In this document: positions 1 to 6,304 of the stretch, piece by piece
Position numbering within the stretch: position 1 is the stretch's first letter
Layout: the number at the start of each line of letters is the position of its first letter
Translations under genes and position numbers: made by a program
The notes under the pieces: model-generated
Databases searched by the model: none
Told to the model about the DNA's origin: nothing
The model's input: only the letters and a program-made list of their open reading frames with translations
Assembly: GCA_026418955.1 (NCBI GenBank)
Contig: JAOAAI010000120.1
Coordinates: 1 to 7,598 of the forward strand
Direction: 5' to 3'
Source: Candidatus Goldiibacteriota bacterium
Lineage (GTDB): Bacteria; Oederibacteriota; PGYV01; DSYL01
DNA length: 7,598 bases

Positions 1-651
1 ATATGGATGTTAGGTCCTGTAAGTAGAGAAGGACAAAAAGAAGTTTATTATAATATAATTTATCCTGCAAAATATAAAGTTATAATTAAATCAAATAATA
101 AAGTACAAGAGGATGTAAAAAAAAGTTTTGAATATTTAATATTATATGGTGGTATTGGTCAGAAAAGTAGAAGGGGATTAGGAAAGTTTTATTCTAAAAA
201 TATTAAAAATAAAGCAAAGATTGATAATTTATTTTTTTCAAAACAAACTTTTGATTCATATATTGAAGCATTAAATTATTTAGGATGTATATATTGGGCG
301 TATAGAGTAAAGCTTAAAAATAAAAAAGAAAAATATTTTTTAGGAGCAGGAAAACAAATAATTAATAATAAAAGTTATGATAGGATTCCAAGTAGAATTT
401 TTTTTCAACTATTAAAACTAGACAATAATAAAATACAACCAGGATACTTATTAATTTATAATAATATTTCTAAAATTGAATTAGATAATTTTAAAAAATT
501 TATTTTAAATGAAGAAGAAATAAAAAATACTTTAATAAAAAATATGGAGAATTATAAAACAAGAGCAAATAAAATTTTTTTATATAGATTGTATCAAAAA
601 ATAAATGAATATTTAAATGATAAATTTTTGAAATTTGAAGAAGTTAAATAA
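1..651 (+). CDS. cmr1: Cmr1, type III-B CRISPR RAMP subunit (C-terminal part)
   Basis: The left window edge cuts this gene. The frame is open from base 1, so 216 codons plus a TAA stop are visible and the true start lies upstream; the ATG at 7 is internal, not a supported start. The key signature is the glycine-rich RAMP loop G-G-I-G-Q-K-S-R-R-G-L-G at bases 148-183, the GGIGxRxRRGxG-type motif of Cmr1. The position directly ahead of cmr2 agrees with the common cmr1-cmr2-cmr3-cmr4-cmr5-cmr6 order. In characterised Cmr complexes Cmr1 sits at the head, near the crRNA 3' end next to Cmr6, and helps engage target RNA in the cytoplasm. The visible part is very Lys/Asn/Ile-rich like its neighbours and carries T7-T8 runs without breaking frame. 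Family identity is well supported by motif plus context; the N-terminal half cannot be judged. Confidence 0.88.
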   Translation: MWMLGPVSREGQKEVYYNIIYPAKYKVIIKSNNKVQEDVKKSFEYLILYGGIGQKSRRGLGKFYSKNIKNKAKIDNLFFSKQTFDSYIEALNYLGCIYWAYRVKLKNKKEKYFLGAGKQIINNKSYDRIPSRIFFQLLKLDNNKIQPGYLLIYNNISKIELDNFKKFILNEEEIKNTLIKNMENYKTRANKIFLYRLYQKINEYLNDKFLKFEEVK

Positions 652-667
652 TAATAAATATTTTTTT

Positions 668-672
668 GGAGG
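668..672 (+). promoter_or_regulatory. Ribosome binding site fixing the cmr2 start
   Basis: GGAGG lies seven bases before the ATG at 680. It selects that start over the in-frame ATG at 635, which would add 15 residues, overlap the end of cmr1 and lack such a site. Confidence 0.85.
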
Positions 673-679
673 ATTTATT

Positions 680-3106
680 ATGGATAAAAGTCTTGCATAT
701 AATAAAATTTTAGCATTTCTTCATGACCCGCCTGATAAACCAATCGCATTATCTTTTAAAATTGCTCACGAAGAATTAGCTTTAAATTATTTAAGTATAT
801 TACTTGGAGAAGATAAGATTAATATTTCTGAAAAAATAAAAAGGGCGGATAGAATAGCTGCTGCAATTGATAGACAAATAAGTGAAGAAAGCCAAATTGA
901 TTTTTTAAAAGAAACATCTTACAGACATATTTTACAATCAATACATTCTGAAAAAACAGATGCCGATTATGAATTATTAGATGAGTATGATAAAAATTTT
1001 ATAAGAGGCAAATTACAGGATAATTATAAAAATTTTACTATAAAAAATATAGAAGAATTATTTAAAAAAATAAATAATGAATTTAATAAAGATTATGAAA
1101 TAATTTATTTTTATATTTGGAGAAAATTATTTGAAGAATTATCAAAAGTAGAAGAATTAAAATTAATAAACAAATTTCCTGCAGATACAAGAGCTCCAAA
1201 TCATAATATTGAAGACCATTTAAATTTATCATCAGCGCTTGTAAGTGATACTGGTAAATTATTTATTGGTATATTTACAATAGGCCCTGTTCAAGAATTT
1301 ATATCACAATCTCGTAAATTAAAAGATTTATGGGCAGGAAGTTTTTTACTTTCTTATTTTATTTTTAATGCAATTTTGCCAGTTGCAGATGAAATTGGAC
1401 CAGCCAATATAATCTATCCGGATTTAAAGACATTACCATTATTTGATAAATGGCTTAAAGAAAATAAAGGAATAAATAATATTGATTACGACAAAAAGAG
1501 ATTATTAATTCCTTCTATTCCAAATTTATTCACTGTTTTATGTGATGATTTTAATAAATTAAAAAATTTATTTTTAAAGTCCGAAAATAATATTAGAGAG
1601 GTTATTCGTTTGGCGAAAAACTTTTTGAAAGATAAAGAAGGATTAAAAGAAGAATATTTACAATATTTAGATAATTTTATTGAGTTTTACTGGGCAATAA
1701 CAGAAATTGAAATAAAACAAATAGAAAGAGAACAAAAAAAATATTTTGACCCAGAATTATACAAAAATGCATTTTCTGAATTGCAAAACATATTAGCATA
1801 CAGAAAACAGATAAGAAATTATAATTATGATGAACCAAATATAAAACATAGTAGCAAATGCACAATGTGTGGATTACGACCAGCAATTGACTCTATTTTA
1901 TCAAAAAATATTTTAAAAGAAAATGAGAAGTTATGTGCCGTATGTTTGCTTAAAAGAAAATTTATGGAATTTTTGATAGAAAAAGAAGAAGGTATACAAG
2001 GATTTTCTTATCCATCTTTGGCTGGGATAGCAGCAAAAAATTTTATAAAAGAAAATAAATTAAAACTAATTGAAAAAATAAAGAATTTTAGAGAATTATT
2101 AATTAAAAAAATTGAAAATAATATTTTAAGTGAGCAGATAGAAATTTTGAATAATATTGATGAAAATTTAGAAAAGTGCTTGGAAAATGCAGAAGCTTTT
2201 TATCCAGAGTTTTATGATGAAATTATAACAAAAATAAAAGATCAAGAAATCAAAAATGCTTCAAAAGAAATAAAAAAAGATTTAAAAGACACACCAAAAT
2301 ATATTTGTTCTATTATGATGGATGGGGATGATATGGGGAAATGGGTTAGTGGAGAAAAAGTAAAAAAATTATCTGTTGCTTATCATAAAACATTGAGTAG
2401 AATTTTATCAAATCTTGCTAATTATATTTTTCCTGAAATTGCTGAAAAAAATAATGCCCAAATAATATATGCAGGTGGAGATGATCTTTTTGCTTTTTGT
2501 GCAGTAGAAAATTTGTTTAGTTTTATAAATAATATAAATGAAGCTTTTAAAAGCAAAGAGTATAGAGGAGTAATGTCAATGGGTCCAGATGCCACTTTTA
2601 GTATGGGGGTATGTATAGCAAACTATGGGGATAATTTGAAGACAATAATAGAAAAAACACGAGAGGCAGAAAAAATAGCAAAAAATTTTAGAAAAGAAAA
2701 AAATGCTGTTTGTATGTATCTTATTAAAAGTTCTGGCGATGAAAAAATAGGGGTTGTTGGTTTACAAGATTTTAATGATTTAAATAAAATAAAGGAAAAG
2801 TTTAAGGAAAATAAAATAAGCAATAATCTTTTTTATTCGCTTTCAGAATTTGAAAGATATGTTAATGATAAGAATTTACTTGATGATTTTTATTATGATG
2901 ACTTATTTAGGATAATAAAAAGACATATCTATACCAAAAAAATAATAAACAAAACAAAACCAGAAGATAATATTAAAAATGAAAACAATGAAAAGGAAGA
3001 AATTTTCCAGATAATAAAAAATTTTATAAATAAAAATAAAATATATTCTTTTATAAATCTTTCAGAACTATTAAAGATTATAAGTTTTATTGCAAGAGGT
3101 GAATAA
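680..3106 (+). CDS. cmr2: Cmr2/Cas10, large subunit of type III-B effector (HD nuclease and cyclic oligoadenylate synthase)
   Basis: 808 residues, a normal size for Cmr2. The N-terminal HD-type nuclease region carries H15-D16 in the family pattern LHDPPDK, followed by A56-D57-R58 in a second conserved block. At 202-207 comes G-P-V-Q-E-F and, shortly after, LKDLWAGS, a hallmark stretch of the first palm/cyclase region of Cmr2. Four cysteines, C394-x2-C397 and C419-x2-C422, form a probable zinc finger. The second palm contains D548-G-D-D-M-G553 and the intact catalytic G599-G-D-D602, expected to bind metal and ATP for cyclic oligoadenylate synthesis. An Asn/Lys/Glu-rich linker lies near the C-terminus. 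By family knowledge it pairs with Cmr3 at the foot of the complex and is switched on by target RNA not matching the crRNA tag. The start at 680 is chosen from its GGAGG site and from where Cmr2 homology begins. Both HD and GGDD are present, so DNA cleavage and signalling can both be expected, though neither is shown by sequence alone. Confidence 0.97.
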   Translation: MDKSLAYNKILAFLHDPPDKPIALSFKIAHEELALNYLSILLGEDKINISEKIKRADRIAAAIDRQISEESQIDFLKETSYRHILQSIHSEKTDADYELLDEYDKNFIRGKLQDNYKNFTIKNIEELFKKINNEFNKDYEIIYFYIWRKLFEELSKVEELKLINKFPADTRAPNHNIEDHLNLSSALVSDTGKLFIGIFTIGPVQEFISQSRKLKDLWAGSFLLSYFIFNAILPVADEIGPANIIYPDLKTLPLFDKWLKENKGINNIDYDKKRLLIPSIPNLFTVLCDDFNKLKNLFLKSENNIREVIRLAKNFLKDKEGLKEEYLQYLDNFIEFYWAITEIEIKQIEREQKKYFDPELYKNAFSELQNILAYRKQIRNYNYDEPNIKHSSKCTMCGLRPAIDSILSKNILKENEKLCAVCLLKRKFMEFLIEKEEGIQGFSYPSLAGIAAKNFIKENKLKLIEKIKNFRELLIKKIENNILSEQIEILNNIDENLEKCLENAEAFYPEFYDEIITKIKDQEIKNASKEIKKDLKDTPKYICSIMMDGDDMGKWVSGEKVKKLSVAYHKTLSRILSNLANYIFPEIAEKNNAQIIYAGGDDLFAFCAVENLFSFINNINEAFKSKEYRGVMSMGPDATFSMGVCIANYGDNLKTIIEKTREAEKIAKNFRKEKNAVCMYLIKSSGDEKIGVVGLQDFNDLNKIKEKFKENKISNNLFYSLSEFERYVNDKNLLDDFYYDDLFRIIKRHIYTKKIINKTKPEDNIKNENNEKEEIFQIIKNFINKNKIYSFINLSELLKIISFIARGE
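3095..3101 (+). promoter_or_regulatory. Ribosome binding site of cmr3 inside the cmr2 end
   Basis: AGAGGTG lies within the last codons of cmr2, eight bases before the cmr3 ATG at 3110. Only three bases separate the cmr2 stop from that ATG, so the two genes are probably translationally coupled. Confidence 0.7.
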
Positions 3107-3109
3107 AAT

Positions 3110-4210
3110 ATGGAAAAATATTTTGAAATAAAACCATTGGATATTATGTTTTTTAGAGATGGTTTTCCATTTTCACGAGGATTGAATTTTTTTGCCAAAA
3201 GTTTATTTCCTCCTAATATGGGGACTATATATAACGCCCTGAGAACTATGTTACTTGATTATAAGAACTATCCTATAAATCAATTTTTACAAAATAAAAT
3301 AAATGATTCTACAATAGGGAGCCCAGATAGTTATGGTGATATGGAGGTAGAAAATTTTATTTTAAAAGATGATACTGATGAAATTTTAATTCCTCCTAAA
3401 GATATAGTATATACTAATGAAAATGAAATTGTTGTTTTACAAAAAAAGGAATTTAATTTGACGGATAAAACAAATTTTAATATAAATTTAAAATATATTT
3501 TTCATACAGAAAAAAAATTCAAAGAAAAAAATTTTTTCATCAAAAAAAGTGGATTAATAAAATATCTTGAAGGTTTATCCCCGGATAAAAATTCTATTTA
3601 TAATATAAGCAATATTATTGTTAGAGATAAAAGATTAGGAATAAAAATTGATAAGAGATTAAAAACGGCTCAAAATAAAGGATTGTATAATATTGAATAT
3701 ATAAAATTTGCAAATGAAAAAATATCATTTTTGTTAAAAGTAAAAATTTCAGAAGATATAAGTTTAAAAAATTATATTTTAAGATTAGGGGGTGATACAA
3801 AAATTGCAGTAGTAAATACAATTAACTATAATGATGAATATAAACTACCAGAAATAAAGAAGTTTTTTAAAATAATTTTAAAAACCCCAGGAATTTTTTT
3901 AAAAAACAAATATTATCCTGATATTTTTGTATTAAATGATAATAAAGAATTAATTTTTGAAAAAAATGGTGTAAGAATCAAATTGGTAGGTATGATTATT
4001 GATAAAGTAAAAACAATTAGCGGTTTTGATTTAGCTAGAAATGCGCAGAAAGAAATATATAAAGCTGTTCCAGCAGGAAGTTTATATATTTGTGAAATTG
4101 AAAGTGGTTCATTTGAAGCAGTAAAAGATGAATTTTATCCAAAGCTAAAAACACAATCAGAAAAAGTAAATAAAGAAGGTTATAACATAACAATAATTGG
4201 AGGTGCATAA
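3110..4210 (+). CDS. cmr3: Cmr3, type III-B CRISPR RAMP subunit (Cas5-like)
   Basis: 366 residues, usual for Cmr3. The N-terminus has the classic block P9-L-D-I-M-F-F-R-D-G18, followed by F33-P-P-N-M-G-T39 and A43-L-R45; these are the FFRDG and FPP...ALR signatures of the family. Near the C-terminus A319-V-P-A-G-S324 matches the Cmr3 AVPAGS block, and the protein ends in a glycine-rich G-Y-N-I-T-I-I-G-G-A, the second RAMP-type loop. By family knowledge Cmr3 binds the 5' tag of the crRNA and contacts Cmr2 to form the foot of the complex; no catalytic role is known. It starts three bases after cmr2 and its last base is the first base of the cmr4 ATG. An in-frame A-AAA-AAC run at 3901-3907 is noted separately as a possible slippage site but does not break the frame. 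Confidence 0.95.
   Translation: MEKYFEIKPLDIMFFRDGFPFSRGLNFFAKSLFPPNMGTIYNALRTMLLDYKNYPINQFLQNKINDSTIGSPDSYGDMEVENFILKDDTDEILIPPKDIVYTNENEIVVLQKKEFNLTDKTNFNINLKYIFHTEKKFKEKNFFIKKSGLIKYLEGLSPDKNSIYNISNIIVRDKRLGIKIDKRLKTAQNKGLYNIEYIKFANEKISFLLKVKISEDISLKNYILRLGGDTKIAVVNTINYNDEYKLPEIKKFFKIILKTPGIFLKNKYYPDIFVLNDNKELIFEKNGVRIKLVGMIIDKVKTISGFDLARNAQKEIYKAVPAGSLYICEIESGSFEAVKDEFYPKLKTQSEKVNKEGYNITIIGGA
4199..4205 (+). promoter_or_regulatory. Strong ribosome binding site of cmr4 with TAATG coupling
   Basis: GGAGGTG sits in the final codons of cmr3, four bases ahead of the cmr4 ATG. The cmr3 stop and cmr4 start share one base in TAATG (4208-4212), a typical arrangement for stop-restart translation. 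Confidence 0.85.
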
Positions 4211-5106
4211 TGAAAAAAGCAATTTTATTTTTAGAAACAATGTCGCCTTTGCATGCTGGAAGTGAAACAAGTTTAGGGTTGGTAGACAAACCAATACAAA
4301 GAGAAAAGGTAACAGAATTTCCTGTAATTTATAGTAGTAGTTTGAAAGGTGCAATAAGAGAATTTATAGAAGAAAATATGTTAAATGATGATAAAGAAAA
4401 AGAAACTTTTTATGAACTTTTTGGTCCAGAAGGTGATGGAGAAGATAATTTTGCAAGTGCTATTTCATTTACCGATGCAAAAATATTATTATTTCCTGTG
4501 GCATCAGTAAAAGATGTTTATGTATATATAACATGTCCATTTGTTTTAAAAAGATTTATGAATGATTGTAAGATTTCTGATATAAATAAATTTGACGAAA
4601 TAAATATTGAAAATTTAAAAGTAAATAAAAGTGAAGTTATAACTCATAGCAATGCCAATGAGATAAAAATAAACCAAAATAATAATAGTTCAATCATTTT
4701 AACCGAATTTCAGTTTAATGTAAAAAATGAGAAAAATGACAAATTAATTGAAAAAATAAAAGAATTTACAGGGGTTTCAGAAAATAAAATATGTATTATT
4801 TCAGACGATAATTTTAAATATTTTGTGAAATACCATACAGAAATAATGGCAAGAGTAAAAATAGGTCAAGACGGCACAACTGATACAAAAAAAGGTGGTA
4901 ATTTATGGTATGAAGAAAATATACCAATATATACAGTTTTTTATTCAATAATAAATGTATTTAGAAGTAGAAATATTTCAGAAAAAAGAAAAAAAGACGA
5001 AGAATTAATCAAGTTTTTTGAGGAAAAATTCAATAATTTAAATACTTTTATAATAGGGGGGAATAAGACAATAGGCAAGGGTTTAATTAAGTCAAAAATT
5101 AAATAA
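4210..5106 (+). CDS. cmr4: Cmr4, type III-B backbone subunit and target-RNA nuclease
   Basis: 298 residues, typical of Cmr4. The N-terminus carries L14-H-A-G-S18 and V25-D26-K-P-I-Q-R-E32. D26 stands at the same number as the Asp shown to be catalytic for target RNA cleavage in Pyrococcus furiosus Cmr4, so the protein is predicted to be an active, metal-dependent nuclease cutting bound RNA at six-base intervals. The loop after it reads Y41-S-S-S-L-K-G47, where the family usually has PGSSLKG. The C-terminus has a glycine-rich G-G-N-K-T-I-G-K-G stretch, the second RAMP loop. Several copies are known to stack along the crRNA as the main filament. The gene overlaps cmr3 by one base and has one of the best Shine-Dalgarno sites in the window, fitting a protein needed in multiple copies. 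Family assignment is secure; activity is inferred. Confidence 0.96.
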   Translation: MKKAILFLETMSPLHAGSETSLGLVDKPIQREKVTEFPVIYSSSLKGAIREFIEENMLNDDKEKETFYELFGPEGDGEDNFASAISFTDAKILLFPVASVKDVYVYITCPFVLKRFMNDCKISDINKFDEINIENLKVNKSEVITHSNANEIKINQNNNSSIILTEFQFNVKNEKNDKLIEKIKEFTGVSENKICIISDDNFKYFVKYHTEIMARVKIGQDGTTDTKKGGNLWYEENIPIYTVFYSIINVFRSRNISEKRKKDEELIKFFEEKFNNLNTFIIGGNKTIGKGLIKSKIK

Positions 5107-5119
5107 AAAAATAATAATT

Positions 5120-5128
5120 GGAGGTGAT
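5120..5128 (+). promoter_or_regulatory. Near-perfect ribosome binding site of cmr5
   Basis: GGAGGTGAT, an extended match to the anti-Shine-Dalgarno sequence, ends five bases before the ATG at 5134. It lies in the 27-base gap after cmr4, one of the two longest gaps in the window. No promoter-like pair of boxes could be separated from the general AT background. Confidence 0.85.
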
Positions 5129-5133
5129 TTAAA

Positions 5134-5508
5134 ATGCAATCATTAGAACATAAAAGAGCAAAATTTGCTTATGACAAGATTAACTCAATAAAATCTAATT
5201 ATAAAGAATATCGTAGTTGTATAATGAATTTAGGAACACTTATTTTAAATAATGGATTATTGGCAACTCTTGCTTTTTATAATACAAAAGAAAATCATCA
5301 TAAAGAAGTGATTAATTGGATAAAAGAAGAATTAAAAAATGAAAATTTATTAGAAAATCAAAAATATGATGATAACAATGAATTTATTAAATGCATTTCT
5401 GGACTGGATACGGAAACTTATATTTTATATACTACTGTTATTTTAAGTTTATCTAACTGGTTAAAAAGATTTGCAGATTCTATTTTAAAAGAAAAAGAAA
5501 AGGAGTAA
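5134..5508 (+). CDS. cmr5: Cmr5, small subunit of type III-B complex
   Basis: 124 residues, the usual size for this small all-helical subunit. Recognisable blocks are the basic N-terminus E5-H-K-R-A-K-F-A-Y13 and L38-N-N-G-L-L-A-T-L-A-F-Y49, the GLxxTLAFY-like core of Cmr5. A C-terminal helix rich in Leu/Ile/Thr, with the NWLKRFADSIL stretch, follows at about 93-116. By family knowledge two or more copies stack as the minor filament of the complex beside Cmr4 and contact target RNA; no enzyme activity is known. The position between cmr4 and cmr6 is the standard one. The last codons contain the AAGGAG site used by cmr6, linking the two genes. Small subunits diverge fast, so the call rests on the core motif, size and gene order together. 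Confidence 0.93.
   Translation: MQSLEHKRAKFAYDKINSIKSNYKEYRSCIMNLGTLILNNGLLATLAFYNTKENHHKEVINWIKEELKNENLLENQKYDDNNEFIKCISGLDTETYILYTTVILSLSNWLKRFADSILKEKEKE
5500..5505 (+). promoter_or_regulatory. Ribosome binding site of cmr6 inside the cmr5 end
   Basis: AAGGAG is directly followed by the cmr5 TAA and lies seven bases before the cmr6 ATG at 5513; only four bases separate the two genes. Confidence 0.75.
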
Positions 5509-5512
5509 AAAA

Positions 5513-6295
5513 ATGGAATATTTATTTAAAAGTATGGATATTATAAAGTCAGAATCAGATGTAAAACATCCATTGATATTGTTAAAATATTTTTTCCCAC
5601 AGAAAACAAAAGAGAAATATGATTTGTTTAAAAAAATTTGCAATTTAGATATTAATTTTCAATTAAAAGAAATAAATCAAAAAATAAAAAATACAATTGA
5701 TAATTTTTTAAAGATAGGATATGGAGTTATTAATTTTACATTAAAAACCAGAACTCGTTTGATTGTAGGATTTGGTTCGGCAAGTACTTTGGAAACTTCT
5801 GTCTTATTAGATAGGGTTCTTGGTATTCCATATATACCCGGTTCATCATTAAAAGGATGTTTTAGAGATTATGTTAAAAATTATATAAATGATGGTGACG
5901 AAATAAAAAATAATTTCAGATTGATTTTTGGCAGTGAAGATGAAATAACAGAAGAGGATAACTACGAAAACTATGATAATATAAAAGGAAACATTTTTTT
6001 CTACAATGCTTATCCTTCCGAAAATCAAAATAAAGTATTTGAAATAGATGTAATGAATGTTCATTATCAAGATTATTATTCAGGTAAGGATAAAATACCA
6101 AATGAATGTAAAAATCCTGTTCCAATAAATTTTTTATGTGTAAGACCAGAAATAAAATTTAATTTTTATTTACTACTAAATAAAAAAATTATTGGATTGA
6201 AAACAAAAATTGAAAATTACTTTATAAATATGCTTGAAGAGCATGGTGTTGGTGCTAAAACCAATATTGATTATGGATATTTTAAAAAAATTTAG
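5513..6295 (+). CDS. cmr6: Cmr6, type III-B CRISPR RAMP subunit
   Basis: 260 residues. The first ~75 residues are a Lys-rich helical lead-in, followed by the RAMP core: G86-F-G88 in a LIVGFGSAS stretch, an LDRVLGIPY segment, and the canonical loop P109-G-S-S-L-K-G115 followed by a basic F-R-D-Y. The C-terminus has G245-V-G-A-K-T-N with Y-G-Y near the end, the GVGAKTNxGYG signature typical of Cmr6. By family knowledge Cmr6 caps the Cmr4 filament near the crRNA 3' end, beside Cmr1. The TAG stop is embedded in the AGGAGG ribosome binding site of the following CARF gene, so signalling effector and complex are expressed as one unit. It is the only TAG stop in the window; all others are TAA. Confidence 0.95.
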   Translation: MEYLFKSMDIIKSESDVKHPLILLKYFFPQKTKEKYDLFKKICNLDINFQLKEINQKIKNTIDNFLKIGYGVINFTLKTRTRLIVGFGSASTLETSVLLDRVLGIPYIPGSSLKGCFRDYVKNYINDGDEIKNNFRLIFGSEDEITEEDNYENYDNIKGNIFFYNAYPSENQNKVFEIDVMNVHYQDYYSGKDKIPNECKNPVPINFLCVRPEIKFNFYLLLNKKIIGLKTKIENYFINMLEEHGVGAKTNIDYGYFKKI

Positions 6296-6299
6296 GAGG
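6294..6299 (+). promoter_or_regulatory. Ribosome binding site of the CARF gene overlapping the cmr6 stop
   Basis: AGGAGG includes two bases of the cmr6 TAG stop and lies five bases ahead of the ATG at 6305. The arrangement ties translation of the effector to that of cmr6. Confidence 0.85.
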
Positions 6300-6304
6300 A
6301 AAAG

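Noticed and set aside
635..679. Longer cmr2 start at ATG 635, adding 15 residues and overlapping cmr1
   Set aside because: The extension lies upstream of the GGAGG site at 668-672, has no good site of its own, and Cmr2-like sequence begins right after the ATG at 680.
1677..1886. Antisense open frame opposite cmr2; similar ones at 2623-2823, 2929-3198, 3621-3821, 4035-4289, 4157-4354, 5849-6070 and 5916-6125
   Set aside because: All lie wholly or almost wholly opposite well-recognised genes, encode Phe/Leu/Ile-rich low-complexity sequence expected from the reverse of A-rich codons, and match no family I recognise.
5107..5133. Possible internal promoter between cmr4 and cmr5
   Set aside because: The gap is only 27 bases and uniformly A/T-rich; no -35/-10 pair stands out, and the content is explained by the ribosome binding site.
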